A stretch of DNA of 31,536 bases from NCBI GenBank assembly GCA_023381035.1, contig JAMCTK010000071.1, positions 1-31,536 on the forward strand, read 5' to 3'. The position numbers and the translations under genes were made by a program. The notes beneath the pieces were generated by a model. It had not been told where the DNA came from. It made no database searches and was given only the letters and a program-made list of their open reading frames with translations. Below, piece by piece: positions 12,991 through 23,344 of the stretch (positions within the stretch are counted from its first letter, which is position 1; every line of letters starts with the position of its first letter). The DNA comes from Patescibacteria group bacterium. Its GTDB lineage: Bacteria; Patescibacteria; Microgenomatia; Levybacterales; UBA12049.

Positions 12991-15123
12991 TTAGTTATCT
13001 ACGATACCGCTTATCTCAACAGCTGTAAAGCCTACCCTCTCTTTTACATCTTTAAATATAGGAGCAGGAATAAAAGTGTTAGGATTTTTAGACAAAGGTT
13101 TCAAGTAGAAAACAACATTTATATAAGTGTCTGGTTTTGGCAAGAAAGATAATGGCAATATTTTTTCTGAAGTTTTTTGATCGTAGAAAGAAACAAAAAC
13201 ATAAGGACTTTTTACATTCCCTACGCCCCAATCTAATAAATCCTTGGTTTCTTGGTCATTTAGCTTTAGATTTTTTGCGAAATATGTAAGCGTTTTATCA
13301 AGATTGGCTCTTGAACAAATCTTTCCATACTCCGGAGGAGCAACATATTTTATTCCTGGCGCATAATCATATTCTATCTTACTGAAGGTCTGATCCCCAA
13401 TTAATAATTTATTATCGCTTACTAAAATATCATAGCCGTTAGGGTTATAATTTGGCTTCGGAGAATAAACTTTAGTATTGATTTTTACATTTACATTTAG
13501 ATCTTTATCGCTATAAAGATATAGTGGAGAATCATAACAGACGCCCTCTCTTCTTCGAACTGTCGTATTTCGTTTTTGCGCTTCATAACAATCCCTGTAC
13601 TCTTGGGTGCCGGGACTATTACCTAATGCTTCACATTGAGCAGCCATGAGATCACGGCATCTGGGAGTTGTCTGACTTCTCTCTCTTGTGGGAGGAAGCT
13701 CTGTTTTAAAATAAAAAGTTTGTAATTGTAGACTTTTAATCTTAAATTTCTCCTCTTCTTTACTTGTTGAGACCCCCATGACTTCGGATCTATTAGCAAG
13801 GAACGATGAAGGAAGAATATCAATAAATTGCATAAAGCTATCCGAAGATTCAATGGAATATGATGATCCTCTACTATCAACTATTGAATACTTAGTGTCC
13901 AAAGACTCATAAGATTCTCCTAAATTTCCCAAAGATGCTCCACTGTTTTCCTTTCTAGAAACCAGCATGCTCCCAAAAGGAAGATATGAAAGCAGAACAT
14001 TATCTAAGCTTGTTTTGTCTATCAAAATCTTATCCACTCTATTTGTACTTAAATCAAGTGAGAACAAACCACCTCTTGCCTTATCTTTCGAAATAGCTGA
14101 AAAAATAATTTTGCCAGAAAGTTTGTCCCAACCAACTCCCGCGTAGATACTTTCTTTCCCAGAATCAAAAACAATTCGTCTTGTGTTTTTTTCAAGATCA
14201 TAGATTTCTAAGGTGTTTGGTGTTAAGGCAGCTTGTTTATATCCATTTTTTAGCTGAGTCCCAGGTCCATATACACCGCTATAACCTGCAAAAACAAAAG
14301 TTTTCTCATCGGGTGAAAGAAATGGCTGAGTTCCAAATGTTCCGTTTTCCATTAGCTTAATATCTTCCTTTTTTTGACCAAGGAAATCAGATCTACTCAT
14401 ACCATAAGCCCAACCGCTATCCGTGTTTGGCAAAAACTTATCCGTAAAAATTTCTCCCGTGCTGGTAATTGCCTTGGGATAACGAATTGGAATTTCTCCA
14501 CTTTGAGTCTCATCATAAATTAAGTTCTTTTTATTAGGCGCTGATATATCAAGCGAATAAATCCTTGATTGCCCACCTCTTAATATGGATGAACCAGGAG
14601 CAAATTTAACTTCCCAAACTGCAATATATTTTTTATTTGAAGAAATTACATAATCGTCTATTCCGAATCCCGCATCTGCTTGGTAAACCACTGTTTTTTG
14701 ATTAGAATTAATATTTGTTAAAGCAATTTGTTTTCCATGATCTCTTTCATCGGTTTGATCAATATAGAGCAGGCTGTTGGGTAAAACTACAGAAACTTTT
14801 TTTATTGTTGTCGGTAAAGTAGCCAAATTATACTTTTTATCTTTTCCAAGATCGACTCCTCTAATTACTGATCCGTTATTAGACCAAATTCCATAAACCA
14901 CCCCATAGGGGATGTTAAGTTCTGTTACTGGTTTGGTTATTGCGGTGTTTTGTTTTTCTCTGGGAATCTTTGTATCTACTGAACTTTGTTCGCTTGATTT
15001 AGCCTTATCTTTTTGCATAGAAAATAAGGAAATTGCAGCTCCTACTAAAATAAACAAAACAATAACTGCGGTAATTAGTACTTCTTTCCTACTTTTTATT
15101 TTTTCAAACATCTCTGTATTCAT
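12991..15123 (-). CDS. Membrane-anchored beta-propeller-like protein with C-terminal IYLYP-type domain
   Basis: 710 residues. One N-terminal transmembrane helix (about 15-33), then an extracytoplasmic region (50-480) with repeated strands of the kind found in TolB/WD40-like propellers (for example LLYIDQTDERD, KKYIAVWEVKF, SPDEKTFVFAG). A Cys-rich stretch (about 485-530, with six Cys) follows. Residues 530-708 match the C-terminal domain of the 452-residue protein of this operon: LYLYSDKDLNVNVKIN here against IYLYPQKTQMVSVKVD there, LSFLPKPDTYINVVFYL against LSIDPIPDKIIRVRLYF, and GFTAVEISG against GFTVVEWGG. It lies 3 nt downstream of the M64-like gene. Function unknown; probably a periplasm-side or surface subunit of the same machine. 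Confidence 0.65.
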   Translation of the reverse strand: MNTEMFEKIKSRKEVLITAVIVLFILVGAAISLFSMQKDKAKSSEQSSVDTKIPREKQNTAITKPVTELNIPYGVVYGIWSNNGSVIRGVDLGKDKKYNLATLPTTIKKVSVVLPNSLLYIDQTDERDHGKQIALTNINSNQKTVVYQADAGFGIDDYVISSNKKYIAVWEVKFAPGSSILRGGQSRIYSLDISAPNKKNLIYDETQSGEIPIRYPKAITSTGEIFTDKFLPNTDSGWAYGMSRSDFLGQKKEDIKLMENGTFGTQPFLSPDEKTFVFAGYSGVYGPGTQLKNGYKQAALTPNTLEIYDLEKNTRRIVFDSGKESIYAGVGWDKLSGKIIFSAISKDKARGGLFSLDLSTNRVDKILIDKTSLDNVLLSYLPFGSMLVSRKENSGASLGNLGESYESLDTKYSIVDSRGSSYSIESSDSFMQFIDILPSSFLANRSEVMGVSTSKEEEKFKIKSLQLQTFYFKTELPPTRERSQTTPRCRDLMAAQCEALGNSPGTQEYRDCYEAQKRNTTVRRREGVCYDSPLYLYSDKDLNVNVKINTKVYSPKPNYNPNGYDILVSDNKLLIGDQTFSKIEYDYAPGIKYVAPPEYGKICSRANLDKTLTYFAKNLKLNDQETKDLLDWGVGNVKSPYVFVSFYDQKTSEKILPLSFLPKPDTYINVVFYLKPLSKNPNTFIPAPIFKDVKERVGFTAVEISGIVDN

Positions 15124-15126
15124 ATA

Positions 15127-17025
15127 TTATTTCGCATTACATTTCAAACTGCAAGCCTGAATGGAATTTTGATTCGTTGACAAACAAGAGGAATCAAATT
15201 CGCACTTTCCAATTTTGTAGATTTTTGGAGTTGGAGTAAGTAAGTTTGATGGATTTGTCGTTCCAGTGCTTCCTCCTCCACCACTACCACCGGGAACAGC
15301 CGTCGGAGCTATCTTGCTTCCCCCTCCGCTTGGATTATTTCCTCCAGAAGTTTGAGGAGGAACACCAAAGTCTGCAGTAATAATTGACCCGCTGTTTACG
15401 TTAAACTCTTTGCTTGGTTCAAAAATTGCCATTCCAATCCTTGCTGAAATAGTGTATGTTCCTGTTGGAATTTGCTCAAAGATAAAGCTACCGTTTGCAT
15501 CGCTTGACGTACTAACATTATATGGACCGGAAAGTGAAACCACACCGCCCTGAAACCCTTCTCCAGGGTCTGGCTGAGAATTTGAATTATTATCAACATA
15601 CACAGTGCCCTTTATCACCGGTAGTTTTAAATTTGGCGGTGGAGTTGGCCCTGATCCGGACGTATTGCCTCCCGTAGTTGGAGTGGGAGGAATCGTTGTT
15701 GAAGATGTTGGCTGAGATGTCCCTGAACAAGAGGAATATTTAGATATCACATTATCTTTGATCCAGCGCAGCTCCACGGGATCAAATTGATTGCCACCAC
15801 AACCAACCGCACTCATCATGCTGGTTGGTGTTCCAGCGGAAATTAGTCTTGAGTTTCTAGTTCCGCACGTTGCCTGCGTTGGAGCATAGTTATTTACGTT
15901 TCCGCATCCTTTGTATATAGATATTCCTCCAACTTGTTGCCACCAGACTTCTCCTGCCGACTTATCTGTACAATTACTTCTTATATTACCCTGAATACCA
16001 CCATAACTTGTGCTTGAAGAAACATAGCGATCATACAAAAGTCCAACTAAATGACCCAAGAATTCATGTCCTGCAACGATTTTTGTTTCCCCTGTGATGT
16101 TCCCATAATTATTTGGGAATACGGCCAAATCTCCACCGATACCGTTAGCAACCCCTAAAGCTCCTCCATCAGCAGAATTGGATCTGGGCGCATTTGCCAC
16201 AACTACAATTTTTGAGAAATTAGAATAACTCCGAGCAACAATCTGTTTTATTCTAGGATTTTTTATACAATTCAGAATTCCATTTTGACATCCCAAGGCT
16301 TCAGAGTTATCTAAAACTTTGAAGTCAAAAATATTTGGGCTTTCACTAAATGGCTGTGTGGATATGTAAACTTGTTTAAAAATATCGACGTCATTATGAT
16401 AAGAATCAAAGCTTTGATAATTATCACTTATAAAAACAACTGTTAGTGGATTACAAGAAGACGTTGTTTGAGCACTTGCTTGGTCTATCTTAAAAAGATC
16501 AAAAGAAATTTTTTGGGAAATTGGAATTTCAAGAATATTTTCTCCGTTTTCCTTTATAACAATTTTTGTTCCATTTTTGTAATACGGAATGTAAATTATT
16601 GTATCAAGTGTTTCTGATTGAGGAGGCAAAGCTTCTCCTGTAGCAGAAGGTTCATTTGATAGCATATATAGCAACTGACGAGTAATATTAAATTTTGTAC
16701 TATAAATTACATTTTTATTTGAGTCATACATTACAAGCTCATCTTTTGAAAATTCTGCGCTTCTAAAATCCTGTGTTACCTTTTTATTTAAAAGCTCAAT
16801 TTTTTTAGAAGATAATGTGTTTGTTTTTGTATTGTAAGAAAGTGTAATCTCCCATGTCTTTAAAATTTGGCTATCTTCTTTGCTTGCGCTCTTTTCTTTA
16901 GTTGAGGAAATAAGAATCGATGATCCAAAAACTATAACAACAAATAGTATGACCAATAAAATAGCTACCTTTTTTAAAAGAGATAGGTTTAAAAAAAATG
17001 TTTCTATTTTGTCTATTAAGTTCAT
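15127..17025 (-). CDS. Membrane-anchored M64-like metallopeptidase homologue with Cna-B/SdrD-like domain
   Basis: 632 residues. One N-terminal transmembrane helix (about 17-40), a spacer, then a domain resembling peptidase family M64: VVFISDNYQSFDSY near its start, the putative zinc site GHEFLGHLVGLLYDRY (His320 and His325), and SMMSAVGCGGNQFDPVELRW near its end. The spacing HExxxH and DRY instead of HExxH and DEY are unusual and leave activity uncertain. A carboxypeptidase-regulatory or SdrD-B-like domain follows (about 465-550, DNNSNSQPDPGEGF resembles a calcium loop), then Gly/Ser/Pro-rich linkers and a Cys-rich end (CEFDSSCLS, CSLKC). Its start overlaps the ClpC-like stop by 4 nt, so the ATPase and this envelope protein are coupled. 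Confidence 0.7.
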   Translation of the reverse strand: MNLIDKIETFFLNLSLLKKVAILLVILFVVIVFGSSILISSTKEKSASKEDSQILKTWEITLSYNTKTNTLSSKKIELLNKKVTQDFRSAEFSKDELVMYDSNKNVIYSTKFNITRQLLYMLSNEPSATGEALPPQSETLDTIIYIPYYKNGTKIVIKENGENILEIPISQKISFDLFKIDQASAQTTSSCNPLTVVFISDNYQSFDSYHNDVDIFKQVYISTQPFSESPNIFDFKVLDNSEALGCQNGILNCIKNPRIKQIVARSYSNFSKIVVVANAPRSNSADGGALGVANGIGGDLAVFPNNYGNITGETKIVAGHEFLGHLVGLLYDRYVSSSTSYGGIQGNIRSNCTDKSAGEVWWQQVGGISIYKGCGNVNNYAPTQATCGTRNSRLISAGTPTSMMSAVGCGGNQFDPVELRWIKDNVISKYSSCSGTSQPTSSTTIPPTPTTGGNTSGSGPTPPPNLKLPVIKGTVYVDNNSNSQPDPGEGFQGGVVSLSGPYNVSTSSDANGSFIFEQIPTGTYTISARIGMAIFEPSKEFNVNSGSIITADFGVPPQTSGGNNPSGGGSKIAPTAVPGGSGGGGSTGTTNPSNLLTPTPKIYKIGKCEFDSSCLSTNQNSIQACSLKCNAK

Positions 17026-19694
17026 GTCGTTGAACTCTTTACATTATTATTTTGACTGGGAATTACCTGTGCCTGTCCAGTAGACCCGTTAAAAGGAGGT
17101 GATATTATTGGATTTAGAGGGGTTACCGGTTGAATCGGTTCCTGTTGAACAGTATTTTTTTCACCATTAGCAACCATCTGTGAACCATTCGACTGAGAAG
17201 GCTGATTTGGGTCTGGTTTTTGCTCCGAAACTTTATTCTGATCGGATCCCACAGCTGAATCCTGAGTAGGTTGAGGGTTTACTTTGGTAAATTTAAACTC
17301 TTCTTTTTGAACATCGTAATCTATTAGGATTTTATCTCCTTGGATAAATGTCTTATTAATAAGAAGGACAGCTATCGGGTTTTCAATCGCAGATTGAATG
17401 AGTCTTCGAAGCGGTCTTGCTCCGTAGATCGGATCATAGCCCTCCTTGGCAAGCCTTGCAACTGCCGGTTCTGTTATGTCCAAATCGATTCCTTGCATCT
17501 TTAATAGCTTTCCTGTTGAACCAATTCCAAGCCTTGCAACTTCCGTCATATTTTTTTCCGTAAGCGGTTCGAAAACCACCACTCCGTCAAAACGGTTTAA
17601 AAGTTCCGGCCTGAAGAATTTTCTAAGCTCAACAACTAAAATCTTATTTAATTCTTCAAATTTTTTCTTACTGTCTGAAGGCTCTTTGGATCCTTTATCT
17701 GTTTCTGCGTTTTCTATTAATTGCTGTTGAATTAAAGAGCTTCCAATATTTGAAGTTGCAATTACAATTGTATTTTTAAATGAAATAGTATTGCCTTTAT
17801 TATCAGTCAATCTTCCATCCTCTAAAAGCTGTAAAAGAATATTAAATACATCAGGATGAGCCTTTTCTACCTCGTCCAAAAGAACAATTGAGTACGGCTT
17901 TGTTCTAACTGCCTCCGTTAATTGTCCTCCCTCTTCATATCCCACATATCCGGGAGGCGCACCAATTAATTTAGCAACTTCATGTTTTTCCATATATTCA
18001 CTCATATCAAGTCTCACCATTGCGTCGTCTTTACCAAAAAGTATTTCCGCAAGAGTTTTTGCAAGTTCTGTTTTTCCAACCCCTGTTGGACCTAAGAATA
18101 TAAATGAAGCAATAGGCCTATTAGCACTTGAAAGGCCAATACGTCCTCTTCTAACAGCTTCTGCGACTAAGGCAACTGCATTCTCTTGATTAATTAATCT
18201 CTTGTGAATCGTATCCTCCAAATGAAGAAGTTTCTGGCTTTCATCTTCTGTTAATTTTGTAATCGGAATTCCTGTCCAGCTGCTGACAATTTTTTCGATA
18301 TCAGCTTGAACTATCTGACTGTCTTGTCTTTTGCCTTCGTTAAGCTCAAGTCGAACTTGAGCAGCTGCCTCATCTAAAAGATCAACTGCTTTATCCGGAA
18401 GATATCTTTCTCCTATATATCTTTTAGAAAGTTTTACCGAGGCCTTGATCGCATCTTCCGTCATTGTTACTTTATGAAAAGCTTCATATTTTGGAACAAG
18501 AACTTTAAGCATCTCTACGGCAGTATCCTCGTCTGGCTCTTCACATAAAACGGGTTGGAATCTTCTTTCAAATGCCTTATCTTTTTCAAAATAACGTCTG
18601 TATTCAATTGTCGTTGTGGTTCCGATAACTTGCAGTTGCCCTCTAGCGAGAAAAGGTTTGATTATGTTGGATGCATCCAGTGTTCCCTCGCTGTCTCCTG
18701 CGCCAATTAATCCGTGGATCTCATCAATAAATAAGATTACATCTCCAGCGACCTGGGTTTCTTTAATAACGTTTCTTAGTCTTTCTTCAAATTCTCCTCG
18801 ATGAGAAGCTCCTGCAACCATTGATGAAACATCAAGTTGAATTATTTTCTTAGAAGCAAGGTCTTTTGCCGATTTTCCGGAAACAATTAACTGGGCAAGT
18901 CCCTCAACAATTGCGGTTTTGCCCACTCCTGCCTCCCCAATAATGATTGGATTATTCTTGGTTCTTCTCAATAGAATATGAACCATTCTTTCTACCTCCC
19001 TATCTCTTCCCGTAATCGGATCAAGTTTTCCGTCTTTTGCCTGTTGAGTTAAATCAATCCCAAATTGCTCTAATGAAGATTTTTTGCCGGAAACGTATTT
19101 AGATGATTTTGAAAGATTTTCCTCCAATTTTGATTTATCTATTCCTTTTGATTGCAAAAGACTAGAAGCAGCAATATTTTGTGAAAAAAGAGCCATTAAT
19201 AAATCTTCCGGGCTTATAAATTCAACTCCCCTTCCTTTAACTGCAGAGTATGCTTGATCAAATACTTTCTGAGAATTATCACTTAATGTCGGTTGACCAT
19301 CAAAAGCACCTGTTTGTTCTTTACTTTGGATTTCTTGAGAAAGTTGTGACGCATCAACTGAAAACTGAGAAAGAAGCTGAAATATGTCGGAATCATATAA
19401 TAATCCAAAAAGAATTTGCTCCGGTTCAATTAAGGCTTGCTTGATCTTTTTTGTCTCATCTTGAGCATGCGATAAAACTTGAGAGGTACGTGAGTCAAGA
19501 TGCGACATTATTGAGAGCTCCTGCCTCTGATTTGGCTGAATATTTGAGCCAACCACCGAATCAGTAGGTTGGACTGGGGGAACAGGAGTAACCGGAGTGG
19601 CCGGCGAGACCGAAGGATTTTGCATAGAGGGATTTTGATTAACCGGCATCTCTTCGTGTTTGTCTTTTTTAGAATTAAATAAGTTTCCTAGCAT
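17022..19694 (-). CDS. ClpC/ClpA-like Hsp100 ATPase without M-domain and with Pro/Gln-rich ends
   Basis: 890 residues, cytosolic AAA+ unfoldase. A Pro-rich leader (20-60) precedes a Clp N-domain (60-200). NBD1: Walker A GEAGVGKT (253-260), Walker B LFIDEIH (DE 324-325), arginine fingers RR (377-378). NBD2: Walker A GPTGVGKT (535-542), pore loop GYVG (582-585), Walker [11 protein letters not shown] (DE 607-608), [10 protein letters not shown], sensor-2 GARPLRR. Only about a dozen residues separate [11 protein letters not shown] from the SWTGIP motif, so the coiled M-domain of ClpB/ClpC is missing. No [LIV]GF ClpP-docking tripeptide is visible after SNIGSS. Residues from about 800 on form a disordered Gln/Pro/Asn tail. 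All ATPase motifs are intact. Its place in a membrane-protein operon suggests a motor for envelope assembly or transport rather than general disaggregation. Confidence 0.9.
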   Translation of the reverse strand: MLGNLFNSKKDKHEEMPVNQNPSMQNPSVSPATPVTPVPPVQPTDSVVGSNIQPNQRQELSIMSHLDSRTSQVLSHAQDETKKIKQALIEPEQILFGLLYDSDIFQLLSQFSVDASQLSQEIQSKEQTGAFDGQPTLSDNSQKVFDQAYSAVKGRGVEFISPEDLLMALFSQNIAASSLLQSKGIDKSKLEENLSKSSKYVSGKKSSLEQFGIDLTQQAKDGKLDPITGRDREVERMVHILLRRTKNNPIIIGEAGVGKTAIVEGLAQLIVSGKSAKDLASKKIIQLDVSSMVAGASHRGEFEERLRNVIKETQVAGDVILFIDEIHGLIGAGDSEGTLDASNIIKPFLARGQLQVIGTTTTIEYRRYFEKDKAFERRFQPVLCEEPDEDTAVEMLKVLVPKYEAFHKVTMTEDAIKASVKLSKRYIGERYLPDKAVDLLDEAAAQVRLELNEGKRQDSQIVQADIEKIVSSWTGIPITKLTEDESQKLLHLEDTIHKRLINQENAVALVAEAVRRGRIGLSSANRPIASFIFLGPTGVGKTELAKTLAEILFGKDDAMVRLDMSEYMEKHEVAKLIGAPPGYVGYEEGGQLTEAVRTKPYSIVLLDEVEKAHPDVFNILLQLLEDGRLTDNKGNTISFKNTIVIATSNIGSSLIQQQLIENAETDKGSKEPSDSKKKFEELNKILVVELRKFFRPELLNRFDGVVVFEPLTEKNMTEVARLGIGSTGKLLKMQGIDLDITEPAVARLAKEGYDPIYGARPLRRLIQSAIENPIAVLLINKTFIQGDKILIDYDVQKEEFKFTKVNPQPTQDSAVGSDQNKVSEQKPDPNQPSQSNGSQMVANGEKNTVQQEPIQPVTPLNPIISPPFNGSTGQAQVIPSQNNNVKSSTT

Positions 19695-19697
19695 AGT

Positions 19698-21056
19698 TTA
19701 TTGCGAACATGTAAAATCAGAGTTCTTGTCTGCTTTAACCATCCCTCCCCATTCCACTACGGTAAAACCTGTTCTTTTTGGCGTTACTATCTTTGGCTCG
19801 GTTATTTGACCCTGATCTCTTAACACCTCAAAGTACAGACGTACTCTTATTATTTTGTCAGGAATTGGATCTATTGACAATGGTTCAATTTGATTAATAC
19901 TTTGATCACTCATGACTCCAACGAAATAGTAAGGTCCTTGAGAGAGAGCTTTTATCCAATAGTCCGAAAACTCTTTGGATTCTTTTTCATTTAGACCAAG
20001 TTCAGGTAAAAGTTTTTTAAATAAATCTCCAAGTCCCTCTTTTTTAACTATGTATCCGTTTTTTGGCTTTTCTACTAAATTGTCCTGAACTTTTGATTCA
20101 TAGTAAAGATAAGGAAAACTCTTGTCTCCTAGTTGAATCTTTCCTGTTGGTTCTGCTTTTACAAACCATCCATTTGAACCGTACTGAGGAATCGTTAAAG
20201 TAAAAAATCCTTTTGTGTCGACCTTAACCGAAACCATTTGGGTTTTTTGCGGATAAAGATATATCGCTGGCTTACAAACTGGCGTCCACCAAGAATATGA
20301 ACTGGTCGTTACAAAAGTTACTTTCTTTAATTGCAATGAATCTTTTCCCTTTGCGGGAGGAGGAATAGGGTTATCTGATGGAAGATATTCATATGCATCA
20401 GCATTATCTATTAAATAAAGTGTATTTAAATGATTGTATAGAGAGTATATACTTGTTGCCATTCTCAAGCTCCCGATTAATTTTGCCTCAGGCAAAGATT
20501 TTATAGAATTAGAGGTTGTTTTATTCCCATCATAAACGTATCCCGGAGAAACGGTTTGGTCGGATAGATTTTGAATATCCGTCTTATTGAATGAAGATGG
20601 TGGAAATGTGTTATTCGTCGGATCCTGAACAACGCTTATTTGACCTCCTGTACCCTTACAGTTTTTAATGTAATCCGGGATTGGAACACTATTTTTAATG
20701 TATATGTCAAAAATATATGGTGCTTTTCCTGTATTTGTCTTCAAGAGAAAAATTATTGCCTGATCTACTGCTTGCCCGAAATAATTATTTCCAAGAGAAT
20801 ACATATTATTCCCAAGTGAAGTTAATTCTTTGAATTTAGATTCCTCCGCAATCTGCGCATCTTTTTTAATAAGCCCGTAGGTCTGGCCATTGTAGGTTAT
20901 TGTTTCTGTGGTGCTGGGCGGATCAAAATCAAGACAAGCTGCTGTACCCGAGACAGGAGTATAATTTTGTTTTTGATTTGGTTTCGTGAACATTCCGGAT
21001 AGTCCGGCAGCAGCTAAAACCACCACAGCAAGAGTAACTAAAATTATTTTATTCAT
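19698..21056 (-). CDS. Membrane-anchored protein with C-terminal CKPAIYLYP domain
   Basis: 452 residues. One N-terminal helix (about 3-22), a middle domain (30-250) without recognisable motifs, then a domain from residue 261 (CKPAIYLYPQKTQMVSVKVD) to about 445 (GFTVVEWGG). I have the impression of similar IYLYP domains in many bacterial surface proteins, usually with GLNEKE and YWxxxL-like helices and a PDxxIRV strand, all present here; I know no assigned function. The same domain closes the 710-residue protein three genes downstream. Its start overlaps the VirB6-like gene by 8 nt and its stop is 3 nt before the ClpC-like start. Confidence 0.65.
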   Translation of the reverse strand: MNKIILVTLAVVVLAAAGLSGMFTKPNQKQNYTPVSGTAACLDFDPPSTTETITYNGQTYGLIKKDAQIAEESKFKELTSLGNNMYSLGNNYFGQAVDQAIIFLLKTNTGKAPYIFDIYIKNSVPIPDYIKNCKGTGGQISVVQDPTNNTFPPSSFNKTDIQNLSDQTVSPGYVYDGNKTTSNSIKSLPEAKLIGSLRMATSIYSLYNHLNTLYLIDNADAYEYLPSDNPIPPPAKGKDSLQLKKVTFVTTSSYSWWTPVCKPAIYLYPQKTQMVSVKVDTKGFFTLTIPQYGSNGWFVKAEPTGKIQLGDKSFPYLYYESKVQDNLVEKPKNGYIVKKEGLGDLFKKLLPELGLNEKESKEFSDYWIKALSQGPYYFVGVMSDQSINQIEPLSIDPIPDKIIRVRLYFEVLRDQGQITEPKIVTPKRTGFTVVEWGGMVKADKNSDFTCSQ

Positions 21057-23343
21057 TTAATTTTTCTTCCTTTTCTTCTATTTTTGCTTCTGTTGTCATT
21101 TCTTTAAGCTTTTCTTCTTTTTTTGTTTCTTTACCTAGCATAGTATCTTCTTCTTCATCTTTTTTACTCAAATCAGCCAAGACTGTTTTGGCCGCTTCTA
21201 ATTTAGCTTTTAGATAAGCAATAACTTCAGTTTGCGAGAATCCTCCGATAAGAAGGAAGGGCAAGATGTTTCCAACTGATTCCATTCCTTTTTTAACGTT
21301 TTGAGAATCGGAAGAAGCTAAATAGTTAACAGCTTGATTTATTTTTTCTATATCTGAAGTTACCCATTCTTTTCTTGAAGTTTGTGCTGGTGCATCAAGT
21401 TTTTGATAATTTTCTATCCACATTTTTTTAACTGATTCATAATCATCCAGACTGACTTGTTGAACTCTGTTCACAACTGGGAATCCTGATGATTCTTTTA
21501 CTTCCAACATTCCTGCCTGCTGCATTACTTCGGCTGCAATACTACTACCCTTTTCTTTTGCTTCTTTAATTACTTGCTCTAAATCTTCAGTTACTCCCTC
21601 TTTTCCTTTGCTCATTGCTTCGACCAATTTTGATGCCACTGGATCACCTTGTGCTTTTGCTTTTTCAAGTTCATCTTTGATAGTTGCCAGTTTTTGTTGC
21701 TGTTCTGCAGGAGCCAACGTTGGATTTGCAATCTGAGAAAGAGTGTTTGTAAGTTTTGTAGTCTCTTGCTCTTTATTTACAATTCCTGTTTTTGTTACAG
21801 TGCTTGCTGCATTTAAAATTGAAGCTGCAACTTGGTTGCCTTCTTGACTTTCTTTAACCAATTTGTCCTTAATAGATGTGTATTTTTGACGTTCAACTGC
21901 GGAAGTAATTGTTTTTGGATTACCAATTTTCTCAAGTGAATCATGGTATTTTGCAGCTTCACTATGTTTACTGATATCTTTGGAAAGACTTGCTGTTTCA
22001 AGTTTTGCAATATCTCGCATTGAAGGCATCGAAAGGTTTGTTAAGGTTAATACCTGATTTTGCATTGTCTTAAGATTAGAAAGCTGACTTGTTATTCCTT
22101 CCATGTTTGCTTGAGGAATAGATATCTTCTTTTCGAAAGGCAAACTTCTGGCCATGCCTGCCGGCTGACTTGAAGAAGGTAAGGGAGCTGGTGAAATAGG
22201 CGTTCTCCCACTACCTCTACCCAATAAACTGGATCCATTGTTAATGAGCTGAGATATGATGGGATTCTCTGAAAAAGAGTAGCTGTGGATATAATCCAAA
22301 AATATCTGCAATAATAAAAACGGTAAGATTATTACAACCCAAAGCATTAAAAGGGCTACAACGTATAGGGCAAACGTGTTTTGGTTATTTACGCTATTTT
22401 CGAGAGATAATGTTTGCCCTGGACCTCCAAGTAAAATATTAATAGCTGTAGGATAAACAATCTTATCGGTAGATGTAGTAAATAGAAGCGGAATTCCTAC
22501 CTTCCAAACATAAACTAAACCCTGCAATAAAATAGCAAAAAGAGGAGCGTATAGAAGCCAGCGGAAAAATTCTCCGACCCAAATCTTTCCCGTATTCCTA
22601 ACCGGCGAATAAAGTAAAAGTAAGGGAAAAATTGGAGAAATAATTATAAAAAACCAGAGAATTATTTTTCTAATCAACAATACTCCTGCCATTACATAAT
22701 AAGTGACTGCAGTTAACTTAATAAGAAGTAAAGATATAAATGCTGATTCATCAAATGCTGCGCCAAATTTTCTATACCCGACAAAATCTGGATAATTAAA
22801 CCCAATATTCAGCAGGTTTTTTTGTGAGATTAAGATGTTGGCACCACAACCTGTTGTTTCACCTTTAAGACAAGGCACAGAGAAGAAGAATCCCTGAATT
22901 ACATCTCCGATTTGATAGATAAACTGTACAAGAGCAAAAGAGAAAGTAACTAAAAAAACAATTAATATAAATCTGGGGATGAATTTTTTAATTGTTATAC
23001 TTCTACCTCGGGTTACTACTAAAATAAAAGCAGTAATTAAAACAAACAGTGTGAAAAAGGCGTAAACAATATTTCTGATCTGAGACCAGAAAGTAGAAAT
23101 TGGACTGACTTCTCCAGGTCCGATGTTTTTCTCCCACTTATAATTCTGAAGCGTCCAATCTAAAAATTGTCCCGATCTTGCTCCAACTTTGCCGACAAAA
23201 GTTACATCCGTATCATTTACCCAAGTTCCGTCGGATGGAGTTGTTGTGGATCCCGCAGGTGTTTGTGCAAAAACTTGCCCAGATGAAGAAAACAAAACCA
23301 GTCCCAAAATGAATGAAATAAAATAGGGCAGAAATTTTTTCAT
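21049..23343 (-). CDS. TrbL/VirB6-like polytopic membrane protein with helical-repeat tail
   Basis: 764 residues from the ATG at 23343, chosen because it starts a signal peptide (MKKFLPYFISFILGLVLFSS, ending VFAQ) and lies 1 nt after the pilin stop; an in-frame ATG at 23376 overlaps the pilin. About six or more membrane helices lie in residues 1-370, in the style of VirB6/TrbL, the inner-membrane channel subunit of type IV secretion systems. The rest is soluble and helical, with two repeats of about 45 residues (IGNPKTITSAVERQKYTSIK and IANPTLAPAEQQQKLATIK, each followed by a D-x-L helix and GxxVAxxxxxA) and a highly charged Glu/Lys tail. No VirB4 or VirD4 ATPase is seen nearby. Confidence 0.7.
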   Translation of the reverse strand: MKKFLPYFISFILGLVLFSSSGQVFAQTPAGSTTTPSDGTWVNDTDVTFVGKVGARSGQFLDWTLQNYKWEKNIGPGEVSPISTFWSQIRNIVYAFFTLFVLITAFILVVTRGRSITIKKFIPRFILIVFLVTFSFALVQFIYQIGDVIQGFFFSVPCLKGETTGCGANILISQKNLLNIGFNYPDFVGYRKFGAAFDESAFISLLLIKLTAVTYYVMAGVLLIRKIILWFFIIISPIFPLLLLYSPVRNTGKIWVGEFFRWLLYAPLFAILLQGLVYVWKVGIPLLFTTSTDKIVYPTAINILLGGPGQTLSLENSVNNQNTFALYVVALLMLWVVIILPFLLLQIFLDYIHSYSFSENPIISQLINNGSSLLGRGSGRTPISPAPLPSSSQPAGMARSLPFEKKISIPQANMEGITSQLSNLKTMQNQVLTLTNLSMPSMRDIAKLETASLSKDISKHSEAAKYHDSLEKIGNPKTITSAVERQKYTSIKDKLVKESQEGNQVAASILNAASTVTKTGIVNKEQETTKLTNTLSQIANPTLAPAEQQQKLATIKDELEKAKAQGDPVASKLVEAMSKGKEGVTEDLEQVIKEAKEKGSSIAAEVMQQAGMLEVKESSGFPVVNRVQQVSLDDYESVKKMWIENYQKLDAPAQTSRKEWVTSDIEKINQAVNYLASSDSQNVKKGMESVGNILPFLLIGGFSQTEVIAYLKAKLEAAKTVLADLSKKDEEEDTMLGKETKKEEKLKEMTTEAKIEEKEEKLNE

Positions 23344-23344
23344 C

